NCBI GenBank assembly: GCA_038093975.1
Contig: JBBPTG010000038.1
Coordinates: 118,501 to 182,500, forward strand
Length of the DNA: 64,000 nt
Direction of reading: 5' to 3'
From: Chalciporus piperatus
Lineage: Eukaryota > Basidiomycota > Agaricomycetes > Boletales > Boletaceae
The translations under genes and the position numbers were made by a program. Positions 44,930-57,283 of the stretch are shown here, piece after piece. How positions within the stretch are numbered: position 1 is the stretch's first letter; the number at the start of each line of letters is the position of its first letter. The notes beneath the pieces are model-generated. The model had not been told where the DNA came from, ran no database searches, and saw only the letters and a list, made by a program, of their open reading frames with translations.

Positions 44930-46659
44930 ATGAACCTTCGCCCTAGGAATAAGGGAAACAATGTGGCTCCGAGAGCTGCGCTGAACAACGCTGCACTCCC
45001 GACGCCTACCACTTCCAAAGGAAGCGAACAAACCAGGCGAGGCAAGTCCAAGAGGATGAGGTGAGCAACTGTCCTTGAATCGTTGTAGTACGCGTCGCTT
45101 ATCGTACTCTAGAAACGCCGAAAATACCCAAGAGGAAGAAAGAGAGAGCAAGAGAGTGAAACGAGAGGCTGCGTCTGACGGATTGCTCCCTCTCACCCCT
45201 GAAAGTCAATCCGCGCCCCTGAAAAGTCAAAGTCGCTCTACGCACGAAGCACCAGAGCCACAACCCGCCCCAGTCCTAGAGCCTGTTCCTGGTAAGCCAA
45301 GCGTGCTCAGTACTGTAGCATGCTTCACGTCGCTTATGCCTTACCAGATGCCGGTCCTTCATTGTTGCCTCCGCTATTCCCTTATCGCGCCCCATCTTTC
45401 GTCCAGGAAGACATCCGGATGGCCAACTGGTATGACGAAGGTCTCTATAGCGCCACTGACTCGGAGATCAGTCACGCCAGCCAACATGATTATGACACCC
45501 CTGTTTCTTCTCGCGCTGGCACACCCGAGCCATCCTACATCCATGATCTGGAACGTTGCAGTGGTATCATGCAAGACATCTCCCGGGGCGACGTTACCCT
45601 TCTCGACGAAATCGCCAAGGTTCGGGGCGATATCGTTGCGCACCGTCGCAAAGCACGCGACCTTCGTCTGCACACGATTGCTTCGAGGGGACGCCGAGAG
45701 CGCATGGAAGCGTTCTTCCGATACTGGCAAGAGATCGATACCGTTTGGGATAGACAATGGTTGTACGGAGACAAGATGATTGCGGACCACTTGATTGCGC
45801 TCGAACCACTTGATGAGTGCGTGTCGATTTTGTTCTGGAGCGAGACAGAGGTTGACTGATGTTGGATATAGACCTCTTGGCCCTCCTACTATTCCTATTC
45901 GCGGAGCCCCTCCTGCTCCTTTGGCACCTGCAGCACGGTGAGTTTGTCTCGCACTCAATGCAACGAACGTTGTCTGACTCACTTTACTGGTTGTTCAGTC
46001 CTGTTCCTGCTCCCGTCCGTGCTCCTCTGCGTGCAGCTCCTGTCCCTGCCTCTGTACCGGTTGCCCGCGTCAATCAGGTGGCAAATATGGAGGCAGGTCC
46101 TTCTGTGAACAGGCGTGCTGGAATGTTCTTTGACGCGCTTTTGGCACGGATCCCTATGGATCCCACGGACCAGGGCAAAGCTAATGCGCCGGAACGCGAA
46201 CCCTCTGTACCTGTCGAGAAGACGGGCAATGTTGCTGCTGCGATGGAGGCACCCGGGGGATTTGTGTTTGACGACCACCTGGGCACGCTTCCTTGCGACC
46301 CCAAGGACAAGGGCAAGGGTAAAGCGCAGGAGGCGAGTTCTCAACCATCCCCTGCCCCCGGTGCTGGTCGCTTGCTGGAACGGCGTGAGGATGTGGAGTT
46401 TGACGAGCTGGAGGGATGGGTTCCGCGTGACCCCAAGGGCAAGGGCCATGCCAAAGCTGGCCCCTCCCAACTCTCGCGCTCGTCCTCGCCTGTCACGGTT
46501 AAAGTCAACGCAGTTCCTTCTACTCCGGCACCGCACGACTCGTCATCGGATTTTGACTCACTGTCCGAAAGCTCTATCGAAGGGATCCCTCTACCCGCGG
46601 GCAGCGGTGATGAGCTCCCAATGTTGTTTGCAGACGGCAGCAGATCCTCGCTGTACTAA
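44930..46659 (+). CDS. Unknown protein with three DP-x-GK modules
   Basis: Five exons (44930-45060, 45113-45291, 45348-45816, 45872-45937, 45999-46659) give 501 aa in phase. The N-terminal 100 residues are basic and Ser/Pro-rich. The centre (about 120-260) is more ordered: ANWYDEGLYSATDSEIS, LLDEIAKVRGDIVAHRRKAR, FFRYWQEIDTVWDRQWLYGD. The C-terminal half holds three spaced copies of a F-D-x-L...P-x-D-P-x-x-x-G-K-x-x-A module (FFDALLARIPMDPTDQGKA, VFDDHLGTLPCDPKDKGKG, EFDELEGWVPRDPKGKG). I do not recognise the family; it may be basidiomycete-specific. It lies in tandem with the NAB2-like gene, 208 bp upstream of it. Confidence 0.72.
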
Positions 46660-46867
46660 CTGTCTGCGCACTGTCTATCTTCTCCGTAGTGATACCTCGA
46701 GTACTTGATTTATTTAGATTTTCTAATTGAGTTGTCATTGTGACTTGGACCAAGCGATAATAAATAAATAAACCACTGCTTAGTCATTGTTAAGTTGCAC
46801 CGCCCAACTCCGAGTCGTTCTTGTCAATCACCGTCGTCGTCCTCCGCTGCTTCACTTTCCACTAACA

Positions 46868-49166
46868 ATGCCCTTTGGCCTAACAATCGGAACTGAACGC
46901 GCAAATGCTCTACAAGTAAGTCTACACTCGCCTTTTTACCCTCATTTTAACTCATATGCCGCCTTTTTTGCGCTGCACAACAGAATGCGATACAGGACGA
47001 ACTCACCAAGCGCGGTTTCAGTCCTGATGCTGGCAAGTCTTTCGGGTCAACTGCTATCACTGCCAACGCTGACTCAGGGGGTTATACAGACCCAGTCATG
47101 GCCGAATACATCACTATCATGATCATAAATAACAAGACTGCCGGTACGTCCACCATCCCACGCGCTGTTGCGCTCGCTGACGTTCACTCTCTCCACAGCC
47201 CAAATCACATCGGAACTAGAGGACTGTGAGTTTCTGACCTGTCTCTCTCTTTTTGCTGCTGACCCACGTACCACAGTGATTGGGTCTGACTTTGGTTCGT
47301 TTGCCCTTCGGTTCAACTCGGCATCTCTCTCGTTTGCTAACCACTCCCTTCACGTAGATCCCAGCTTCACCGATTGGTTGTTTGTAGAAGCAGCAAAGGG
47401 CGTACCTGAGTCTGAACTTCCACCGACCACATCCCCTTCCACGTCCCCTTCCCTCGCTCCAGCCACTGCCTCAAAATCTCAAGACACGTCCGAAATCCCA
47501 GTCCATTCTCCCCCGTCTTCAATAGCGGATCACCGACGACCGCCAAATGCCCGGGTAGCAGGTGCCCCTCTTTATCAGCAAGCGCTCTCTTCGACACTTG
47601 GCTCCTCCCACGGTCACGGTCAGAAACGACCAGCACCTTTACGCTCGCCTTCACCTTCTGGTCATGGGCCATCAAAAGCACGCCGAACGGACGTACCGAC
47701 AGGGCCTCGTGCGATGCAAAGCGGTGGTCCAAGAGGTGAGAGCGCTGGCACGACCGGAAGAAGTCTATTAGACCGAGTTGGCGGACGAAACGGTGCACAC
47801 CCATCGTATGCGCGCGGAGACGAAATACAAGCACGCATAGACGCTGTTACGAACGGTGGTATGCCTCCTGGTGGGCCAGCTCCCGACCCAAGCGTGATGA
47901 TGGGCTTCCCAAACGGAGTGGGAATGGGTCCGGGAATGGATATGGCCGCTGCGAACGTGAACCCGGGTACGATCGTGCTTCAGGAGATGATGATGAACCA
48001 GATGGCGCTCATGGCCCAGATGGCGACATCGATGGGAATGTTGAACCCTGCGACGGGACAGATGATGGGTGGGTACCCTGGTATGCAGCAGGGAGATATG
48101 GGGATGTTCCCGGGTGGTGGGGCATTTAGTCCAGGGCAAGGGCAGGCACAGGCGGTCAACGGACGAGGAAGGGGTGGTGGAAGGGGTGGGAGAGGGCGTG
48201 GTGGAACGCCAGGAAGAGGTGGTCACGTAGGAGCATCACCTGCCCCACTCACCGAGTTGCCTACCCCCGTTCAAACCCAAGTCCTACCACAGCCACACGT
48301 CGAAACGAACGGAACTCACCCTTCGGTGCCCATAGCGGCTCCTACACCGACCCCAGCCACGGCATCGCAACCGCTTCCGAATCAGCAACAACGAATACCG
48401 TATGCACTCCCACAACGTCCTATATCCCCAACGTTGTGCAAGTTCGGCACCAAGTGCACGAACTCTCAGTGTAGGTATTCACATCCTTCGCCGGTAGCCA
48501 CTGCCGAGAGCGGTGTGGTGCTGAGTACGGAGGCATGTGAGAAGGGCAAGGATTGTAAAGATAAGGATTGTATTAAATCACACGTTAGTCCCGCCGTCAA
48601 CGTGCCTGGTACGCTACACTTCCTCTTACTCTAACTCCCGTACTCGCACTCACCTTCTTATCCTAGGCGCTGAACTCCAAAAACCACCATCAACACAACA
48701 TCCCCATCCCGCACAACCACATGCCACCACTCCCTCCCAACCCATTCCCTGTCGCTTTGGCTCCTCGTGTACCCGACCCAATTGCACGTATTCTCATCCT
48801 TCCACCACCACCCACTTTAACCAACAATGTCGTTTCGGGGGTGGATGTACGCGTGCGTCGTGTCCCTTCCAACACCCCGAAGGTCGGGTACTTCCAACGA
48901 CGTTCCACCGGGGGCTGTCAACGAGTGGTCCCATGGTTAACCTACTGACGCCTGAGAGCAAAGGTGGGAGCGTGCATCGGAGCATGACGTTTAACGTCTC
49001 CAACAAGGGCGCGGGTACGACGACGGATAGTGTGAAGGAGAAATTGGAGAAGCAGATCAAGGAGTTGGAGGCGACGAAGAAGGCTGTTCAAGATGCTGAA
49101 GCTGCTGCTGCTGCTGCTGCTGGGAAGCAAGACGAGACGAACCCTGCCGTTCCCATCGTCGCTTGA
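46868..49166 (+). CDS. NAB2/ZC3H14-like CCCH zinc-finger RNA-binding protein
   Basis: Seven exons (46868-46915, 46984-47032, 47090-47143, 47199-47225, 47277-47294, 47358-48608, 48667-49166) give 648 aa. The N-terminal about 80 residues (AIQDELTKRGFSPDADPVMA, EYITIMIINNKTAAQI, DFDPSFTDWLFVEA) match the PWI-like fold of Nab2. The middle has a Met/Gly-rich stretch and an RGG-type GRGRGGGRGGRGRGG segment. Four C-x5-C-x4-C-x3-H fingers follow: CKFGTKCTNSQCRYSH, CEKGKDCKDKDCIKSH, CRFGSSCTRPNCTYSH and CRFGGGCTRASCPFQH. A short coiled coil with an Ala run ends the protein. Nab2 binds poly(A), controls tail length and supports mRNA export from the nucleus. Yeast Nab2 has seven fingers; four are seen here. 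Intron 2 begins with GC (47033, GATGCTG|gcaagt). Confidence 0.87.
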
Positions 49167-49824
49167 GGAGCGACCATTCGACTTTCCACCCCTCTCCCCT
49201 CCCCATCTCACATCATCGCCATCGCATGCCTCGAGGTTCGATTCCGAGGTTTCATGGGCTAGGGATAGAAGCAAAACCAAGTTTTTTTCTTTCTTTTGTG
49301 TGGACGAAATAAAACACAAACCGTCTCGTCTAGTCCTTCTCCGCCGTTTTTCTATTTGTTGTTATCGTTCTTATTTTTTTTTCATTCGTTTCACCATCCT
49401 CGCGTTTATAAATAATAGTACGAATGGCCTCTTTCTCGACTCATCTCGCACCACTCGCTCAATTCTCGCACGTATGTATGTAGTATTTCTGACATTGCAG
49501 AAGTAGAGGGGAGTTGATAGTGCACGTAGGTTGTACTAGGAGGTGGAGAGGGGAGCGAGCGAACAAGGAGTGAAGCTAGGGAAGAGCGTAATGCCATTGA
49601 TTGTGGGACGACCTGTCGAAAAGAGACGGTCGTTCTACGTGCTCATCTTCTCGTGTGATTGAAATTTATATATGACGTCAGAGAAAGGTTTTCAGGAGAG
49701 TCGTAAACGTGGCAGATGCAATGAAAACAATCACGTCGACGTACCGTTGCGTAGACGGCCGCTAGTTCATTGAAACGATGGTATCGACCTGGCTCATCGT
49801 TACATCAAGAGCATAACAGTAATC
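49167..49824. other. Intergenic region
   Basis: This is the 3' flank of the NAB2-like gene, with an AATAAA signal near 49308 and T-rich runs up to 49390. No gene is supported before 49825. Confidence 0.45.
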
Positions 49825-50398
49825 ATGCACAACCGTGGGTGCCGCTTCATGGTCGCGATCTCGGTCACAGGCGATCGAGTGACTTTCTTGCGACACGATG
49901 CCCGCGGCACTGAACGTATTGAGATGGATGTTTCTCGTTGCAGAGAATCTCTCGAGTTCATCGAGGTTCTGCTCGGGCGGGCTTTGGCGGATGTTCGGGA
50001 TCTGGCACAAAATCGAGTAGTCAAGTCGAAGCGGCGCCAGGGAAATCGATGTTCTGTAATCTCAGCTACATTGGTGGGGGGGTAGGGGGGGACTCACGCG
50101 CAAAAGGTGGGTGTGATTCGCGTGGCAATCGCAGCTTGTGACCCCACTCTTGATGAAACAGGGAACTATCGCACTGAAGCGGGACTCGGAGCAGTCAATG
50201 CGGGGGAATTTCACACTGGTGAGGGGTGACCAGGAAGTGTTCGATCTCGAGCCGGATCGTCTTGTCTTTGGAACAGGAGTGTCTAGTTTAGACTCTAGAG
50301 AGGTCAATGTCGACTCGAATTGGACAAACGACTACCACAGTGCATCTTGGGAGCTCGATCCGAGGCTAATGGAATACCTTCTCACCACGGTCGCCTGA
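49825..50398 (+). pseudogene. Possible remnant of a fungal-type protein kinase (FunK1-like)
   Basis: Two plus-strand frames (49825-50085 and 50138-50398) read as faint matches to the region before the kinase core of the agaric FunK1 family: CRFMVAISVTGDRVTFLRHD followed by ARG and a LEFIEVLLGRAL stretch, then NFTLVRGDQEVFDLEPDRLV. No catalytic motifs (HRD, DFG) occur, and no in-phase join between the two was found. The minus strand also has open frames here, so this call is weak. Confidence 0.22.
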
Positions 50399-50895
50399 TG
50401 GTGGCCGCCCAAGCGAAACGGGAAGAGTTAACCCCAGAGTCCAGTGGGGTTGAACAAGCAAGCGTGTGTTCTCGTGTCTCGCCATCAGACTTCTAGCGGT
50501 GATTGGGTGTAAAAGAGAACTACTTACCTTGTGGTTGGGAGAGACTTGGCTGGCATCATCAGGCTCGGGCCGGGTGATGTCAAATATAGTCAACTCCGCG
50601 TCGAGGAGAGATAAAAACACCCGCCCAAAGTGAAAAATTGCACTTGTCCGTCTTCCGCATTAACCTCGACTCGCACAGCGATTCAACGGAAGAAAGAAAA
50701 GAGCTTCAGGCTCATAGTCTATGATTTTCACTCAGAGCACACGCGACGAGTCAGTCATCAATCCTTTTTTCCCATTTTTTTTTCTCTCCTTTCGGCGTCG
50801 ACATCGCTGATTCGTCGTCCAAGCAGTTACCTCAGCGATCTCGTTTTTTCCCTCATCGACAATTGAAGAAAAAAGCCTCGTAAAGGCCATTCACC
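50399..50895 (+). promoter_or_regulatory. Upstream region of carbamoyl-phosphate synthase with pyrimidine tract
   Basis: About 500 bp without a gene. A plus-strand CT-rich tract at 50760-50800, interrupted only by short purine spots, lies about 100 bp before the CPS start codon. Such tracts are common near transcription starts in fungi. Confidence 0.4.
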
Positions 50896-53800
50896 ATGAT
50901 CACCCCAGTCGTTTCCCGAATTCCGACCACAGCGCGCGTTCTGCCCTGCCTGAACAACCTCGCTCGTCTTCGTCACCCTTCTACCCGTCTTTTCTGCACC
51001 ACCCAACTTCGCTCTCGGCTTGCACCCACGAACCCTCTTCGTGCGGTCGCAGCACCAGCCGTCGGCACATATGTACCGAAGGATGGGGAACACGTCCTCA
51101 ACTCACCCTCAGAGCTTGCTCGCAAACTGTCTGCTAAAGTCCTCCCTAAGCTCGACCGTCCAAATGTAAAAAAGGTCGTCGTCGTTGGCAGTGGTGGTCT
51201 GTCCATCGGTCAAGCCGGTGAATTCGACTACTCCGGTTCCCAGGCTATGAAAGCCCTTCGCGAGGAAGGTGTCGAAGCCGTCTTGATCAACCCAAATATT
51301 GCTACTTGGCAGACTAGTCATCAGCTCGCTTCTGAGGTCTATTTCTTGCCGATCACCGCAGACTACGTTGCATACGTCCTGGAGAAGGAACGGCCCGACG
51401 GTATATTGTTGACCTTCGGAGGTCAGAGTGCGCTGAACGTCGGAATTGCGCTTGACAAGATGGGTGTCCTTGACCGTCTGGGCGTCAAGGTCCTCGGAAC
51501 ACCCATTAAAACTCTCGAGGTCTCGGAAGATCGCGATCTCTTCGTGCAGGCTCTCAAAGGTCGGTTCATCGCTCGCGCGTAACTGTTATCTGTCTCTAAT
51601 GCAACGGTTCTTCAGAAATTGACATCCCCGTCGCTCAGTCTACCGCCGTCTCTACAGTTGATGCTGCTCTCGAAGCGGCTGAAGAAATTGGCTATCCCGT
51701 CATCCTCCGATCCGCCTTCACTTTGGGTGGTCTGGGTTCTGGCTTCGCCAACAACCCTACCGAGCTTCGAGATCTCTCCGCCAGATCGCTCTCGCTTTCT
51801 CCCCAGGTCCTTATCGAACGTAGCATGAAGGGTTGGAAGGAACTCGAATACGAAGTCGTTCGTGACGGTGCCGACAACACAATCATTTGTTGCAATATGG
51901 AGAACTTTGATCCTTTGGGGACTCACACTGGAGACTCCATCGTCGTCGCGCCCAGTCAAACGCTGAACGACGATGAATACCATATGTTGCGGAGCGCCGC
52001 AATCAAGGTCATTAGACATCTCGGTGTCGTTGGAGAATGCAACATTCAGTATGCCCTCAATCCCGAGTCGAGGGAATATTGCGTTATCGAGGTCAATGCA
52101 CGGTATGTACTTGTTCATTTGCATTGGATGGGTGCTCACACAAGCTTTGCTAGATTGAGTCGTTCGTCTGCTCTGGCGTCCAAGGCCACCGGCTATCCCC
52201 TTGCGTACACGGCGGCCAAAATTGCTCTCGGACACACCCTTCCAGAGCTCCCCAATGCTGTTACCAAGACTACGACCGCCTGCTTCGAGCCTTCTCTCGA
52301 TTACATCGTGACGAAGATTCCTAAATGGGATCTCGCCAAGTTCAGCACCGAAGTCAATCGCGAAGTCGGCAGTGCCATGAAGAGTGTTGGCGAGGTCATG
52401 GCTATCGGCAGGACCTTCGAGGAGAGTTTACAAAAGGCCGTGCGCATGGTTGACCCTAGATGGGGAGGGTTCGAAGTCGTGGGCGGGTTGACGAAATTAG
52501 CGGAAGAAGGTGCATTGGACCGGGCTCTCACGCACCCCACGGATATGAGGCTTTTCGCCGTCGCGTATGCGATGTACAATAATATCTACAACGCTGACCA
52601 AATTCATGACCTGACGAAGATCGACAAGGTAGGTTCTCGCATCATCCCTCTTCGGGTTCTTCTCGCTCACCCTTTGCTCTAGTGGTTCCTCTACAAGATC
52701 GAAAACATTGTCAACACCTCTCAACAGGTTTCCTCCATCGGCAAACTTTCAGATGTTTCCCCTGCTCTCATGCGAACGGCAAAACAACAAGGGTTCTCCG
52801 ATTCTCAGATCTCTTCGCTCGTGAACAGCACCGAAACCGAGGTCCGCAGCTTCCGCAAATCTCAGGGTATCACGCCCTTCGTGAAACGGATCGACACGTT
52901 GGCGGCGGAATACCCTGCCCACACGAACTACCTCTACACGACGTACAACGCGTCTGCGCACGACGTCACATTCGACGACCATGGAACAATGGTTCTTGGT
53001 AGTGGTGTGTACCGTATCGGTAGCAGTGTCGAGTTCGACTGGTGTGCTGTCACGTGTGCTCGTAAGTTGCGCGAGATGGGGGACACCGTGGGCGAGGATG
53101 GGAAGAGCGTGGGCGGGAAGACGATCATGGTGAACTATAACCCCGAGACGGTCAGTACCGACTTTGACGAAGCGGACCGGCTGTACTTTGAGGAATTGGG
53201 TTGGGAGAGGGTGATGGACATCTACGAGATGGAGGGCGCCAAGGGTGTCATCGTCAGCGTCGGAGGTTTGTTGATTTCTCTCTTATTCGAGCTCGCAATC
53301 AGACTCATTATCATCATCCAAACAGGCCAACTCCCTCAAAACATCGCACTCAGGCTCAAGGAGAGCGGTGTCAACGTCCTGGGTACAGATCCCTCGCAGA
53401 TCGACATGGCAGAGGATCGTCACAAATTCTCGAGTGTGCTTGACTCCATTGGGGTTGATCAACCCGAGTGGGTTGAAGTCACTTCATTGGAGGCTGCCAA
53501 GGAGTTTGCCAACCGTGTCAGGTTGGTTGCTGTCCTGTCATGCTCTCAAAGGACGGCACTGACGTGACACATCATTCTAGCTACCCGGTCCTCGTTCGCC
53601 CATCGTATGTCCTGTCTGGCGCTGCTATGAACATCGTCCACGAAGAATCCGCTCTCCAGCACACCTTGACTGCAGCATCCTCTGTTTCGCCTCTGCACCC
53701 TGTCGTCATCACCAAATTCATCGCTAACGCTCAGGAAATCGATGTTGACGCCGTTGCTTACAAGGGTCAGCTTCTCGTACACGCCGTCAGCGAACATGTT

Positions 53801-54821
53801 GAAAATGCTGGCGTCCACTCTGGTGACGCTACGCTCGTGCTGCCTCCTCATACCTTGAGCGAGGTAGACCTCGACAGGTTGAAGGACATCGCGTCTCGAG
53901 TTGCCCAAGCGTTCGAGATATCGGGACCTTTCAACATGCAGGTGATCAAGAAGCCCGCGTCGACGGCAGGCGAGAAAGATGAGCTCAAGGTCATCGAGTG
54001 TAACCTCCGTGCCTCTCGTTCTTTCCCCTTCGTTTCCAAGGTGTTGGGACACAACTTCATCGATACTGCAACGGCTGCGATTACGGGCCTCGATGTGCCT
54101 GAGCCGGTGGATTTGATGAAGGAGAAGAGGAATTACACGAGTATCAAGGTTGCTCAGTTTTCTTGGACACGGTTGGGTGGTGCCGATCCTTTCCTTGGTG
54201 TTGGTACGTCTGGTTTTCCTTCCGTGTTGCATGACTAGCATTGACATTCGTATCTGCTCTACAGAAATGGCAAGCACTGGTGAAGTGGCTTCGTTTGGTG
54301 CCGACGTCTACGAAGCGTACTGGGCCTCGTTGCTCTCTACCACCGGTTTCAAGCCTCCACGACCCCATTCTGGTGTTCTCATCGGTGGTTCGCCCAACAC
54401 TCCTGAGCTCCCCTCAATCGCCAAGACCCTCCACTCTCTCGGCTTCAAGCTCTACGTCAGCTCTCCAGACGTCGAAGCCGCTCTCAACGCCCTCCCTCAC
54501 GTCACCTGCAAACGCATTTTCTTCCCCACATCCGACAAACGTCTCTTGCGCGAAGTATTCGACGAATACGAGATCCAATGCGTGATCAACCTCGCTCAGG
54601 GACGTGGCAAAGGACGGGATGACGAAGATTACGTCGCGAGACGCAATGCGGTCGATTTTGGGTTGCCGTTGTTGAATAATGCGAAGACGGCTGCGTTGTG
54701 GGTGGAGGCGTTGAAGAGGAAGATGGGGACGAGGGATGGGAAGGGGTTGATGGGGTACGAGGAGGGGAACGTTCCGAGCGAGGTGAGGAGTTGGAGGGAG
54801 TTTGTTGGTCTGAGGGCCTAG
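50896..54821 (+). CDS. CPA2: Carbamoyl-phosphate synthase, arginine-specific large chain, mitochondrial
   Basis: Seven exons (50896-51559, 51616-52102, 52154-52628, 52683-53265, 53326-53521, 53581-54203, 54265-54821) give 1194 aa. The enzyme makes carbamoyl phosphate from bicarbonate, ammonia (from the small glutaminase chain) and two ATP for arginine synthesis. The first 50 residues are Arg/Ser/Thr-rich with hardly any acid, a likely mitochondrial transit peptide. Two homologous halves follow: half one with [29 protein letters not shown] and the ATP-grasp block [13 protein letters not shown]; half two with [36 protein letters not shown] and [11 protein letters not shown]. The C-terminus is an MGS-like regulatory domain (about the last 140 residues, with [20 protein letters not shown]). 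A stand-alone large chain without GATase, DHOase or ATCase marks it as the arginine enzyme and not the pyrimidine fusion. Confidence 0.95.
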
Positions 54822-56971
54822 TGGGGTTTTCATTGGATGGCTTTAAAATTGAATGGGGGTAGCTTGGGGATGACGATGATCATTGGATGTAAGATTATAG
54901 AGGTGGCTAAATTTCGCTGTTTGTCGTACACTCTTTGCAACTGTGCAATGCCTGAGTCACTCCGCTGAACAACAGGTTGAGCACACAATCATACCACCGG
55001 AGCTATAGTACCTCCGCTCTCGTCTCTTCCTGGGTACCACAGGTTCAGCTCCGCGAGTCTGTTGACTTCTCAGGACTCTTATGGTATCCTTAAGCTTCCG
55101 AGCGCTCATTGACAGCGGCCCTTCCAATTTCAACATCTCCACTGCTGTCTGAATAGAAATGCGCTAGTAGTTTCCGCCATTATTCACCCCCATAGCTCGG
55201 GTTACCTGCGTTCACGTTTATACAGCCCGGTATGTCCGATTTCGTCTGGTCTCCCCGAGTCAGGTATTCACTGGCGGTTCCCTTGGCGGCCAGGGAACTT
55301 GAACACTGTATGTCATTTCTACGTGAACGGCGATTGCTAGTATGGAGCGCATTGCCGTGCCGTACTAGAAACATTGGATGAGTTTGACGGGTTCGCTGTA
55401 CACCCTCTGGTTTCAGGCAGGGCTTCTTATAATGAGTCTTCCACTCTTAGATCCATATCCCGTACCCAACAACTTGATCAGTATTTATCTTCCCAGGTCA
55501 CTGTAACCCCGGTCCCCACCGTCTGCGGAATCATCTCATTCGATGGTGATATGACAACTGAGGCTGGATCTGATACGGATCTGGATCCGATGCATTAATT
55601 ATCTGGCTCCGACGCAGCGTGCTTGGTCGTTCTGGATGCCTCATGATGTTCCTCTTGCCATCCGGTCTGCGCATGGACAGTGTCACATATACACGCGGCT
55701 GGCAGCTTCGCTCGCTTTCTTTCCTCCCAGCTCCTCCTTTCGTCGCCCGTCCAATTGTCAACGCTAAATCCCATTCGAATCCTCTGCATTTGTCTAGTAT
55801 CCGTACGTTCAAACTGTTCTTGCCCTTAATCATTCTCTTGGTTCCCTCCAAGGGTCAAGATCACCGTCGACGCAACACGTTGTCCTTCGATTCGCTCTTC
55901 GTGTCAAACCACCAATCGGATTTGTTTTCGCCACATCGTAAAACCATTTTGTCTGTTCCGCGCTATTTTGCTTCACTGCGATTATGCTGAACCACTTCTT
56001 TTATAGCATTCTCGCAACTTCGCATTGACCCGTCGCCTCACCCCCGAATAGCCAAACATCCTCCTGTCTTGCTGATGCTATACCCTCCTCCATCTCCATC
56101 TTCCCCCAACATTCGCTTGCACGTCAACACTTTGACCATCCGTGCCCCATCCCTCCATTCTCGTCCTCCCTAAGCACCATCCTCCTCGTTTTCGCCTGTT
56201 CCGACCATCTAACTCTCTGTTTCCATCTCAATTGCCCCCTCGCCATCCACTTCCCATTTTCCTCCGATCTTCAATTCTTTCCCACCCCTGGCCTGGCTTC
56301 ACTCCCCTTCCTTATCCCGCTTCGTCGCCTCTTTAGCCTCAACTCCCACTGCCTGCTTTTGCCTCGTAGATTTTCTGACCTTCCTCATTCTCCGTAAGTC
56401 TATTCTTATTTTCGAATGATCACGTATTCCAGTGTCTAATTGTTCAGTCAGTCTCACCTCATAGTGTCTCTCATCGAGTCTTAGCCTTCACCCCGTTAAC
56501 TGCTTCCTTCAAGTTCTCGACTCCCATAACTCCCTCTGCATCACCCTCTACCCTTTCCGTGTCCTTTCTCCATCCTTCCCTCCCTAGCTCCAAACAAGTC
56601 TCAAGCAAGTCTCTCACCCCTTCTGCCTCTCCTCATTATCTTGCCTTTCCTCACTAGCCTCATCTCCAAACCCCCCTCTACCAGCCCTTCACCTCTGCTT
56701 GCTTCACATCAATTTTGTCGCTCCCATCATCTCTATCCTAGCTGAACCTCACTCTGCCAAGTCTCTGACAAGCCCTGCCCTCCTCTGACTTCTGCCTACC
56801 ATCATCAGGTCTCTCTGCTCCCACCTTGTACATCTCTTTTCCAATTTGCTTGTGCCAGAGTCCCATTTGCCACACACTATTATCCATTGTCTCACCTATT
56901 GTTCTACCTGTCTTTCTGCTACATCTTCTCATCTTCACTCTCCTGTCCTGTCCTGAAGTCTGCCTGTCAAT
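54822..56971. other. Intergenic region with a 1.3-kb pyrimidine-rich tract
   Basis: The first part (54822-55600) shows nothing recognisable beyond the CPS 3' flank. From about 55650 to 56970 the plus strand is strongly enriched in C and T, in runs such as CTCCTCCATCTCCATCTTCC. This probably includes a long 5' leader or promoter of the truncated C2-like gene starting at 56972. Frames here are Ser/Pro/Leu-rich by composition only. Confidence 0.45.
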
Positions 56972-57239
56972 ATGTCTTTGTCTTCCAGTTCTGCATCTAT
57001 CATGACTGAGAACAACACTACCAATAACATTTCATTTCAAATCACAGGTATGTTACTTGAGCAGTTTGATGGTTGTGTGCTCACTATTGCTGATTAGTTG
57101 ATCAATTGACATGTTCATCATGTCTCCCAAAGAAAGACATCCGGGTCACTGTTCAAGTTGATGACATATCCAAAACCACCTGTGAGGGTAAAATATCAAA
57201 GAATGGTCTAACTGCAACATGGAACCATCCTTTCATGTT
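56972..57239 (+). CDS. 5' exons of a C2-like host gene cut by the retrotransposon
   Basis: Exon 1 (56972-57047) reads MSLSSSSASIMTENNTTNNI and joins in phase via an 89-bp intron to exon 2 (57137-57239): DIRVTVQVDDISKTTCEGKI followed by SKNGLTATWNHPFM. The V-x-V-x-x-D...K-T-x...K-N-x-x-x-x-W-N-x-x-F pattern is that of a C2-type beta sandwich at the start of many agaric multidomain proteins. Exon 2 ends at a consensus donor (gtaggt, 57240), and the 5' LTR begins 44 bp further on. The remainder of the gene is therefore either beyond the window or lost. Confidence 0.45.
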
Positions 57240-57283
57240 GTAGGTGTTGTAGAGTGTGCACAAAATTGTATGCTGACTTATCC

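Noticed and set aside
49762..50620. Minus-strand gene opposite the putative kinase remnant
   Set aside because: Several open frames and a good donor near 50527 exist, but no set of exons joined in phase and no domain was recognisable.
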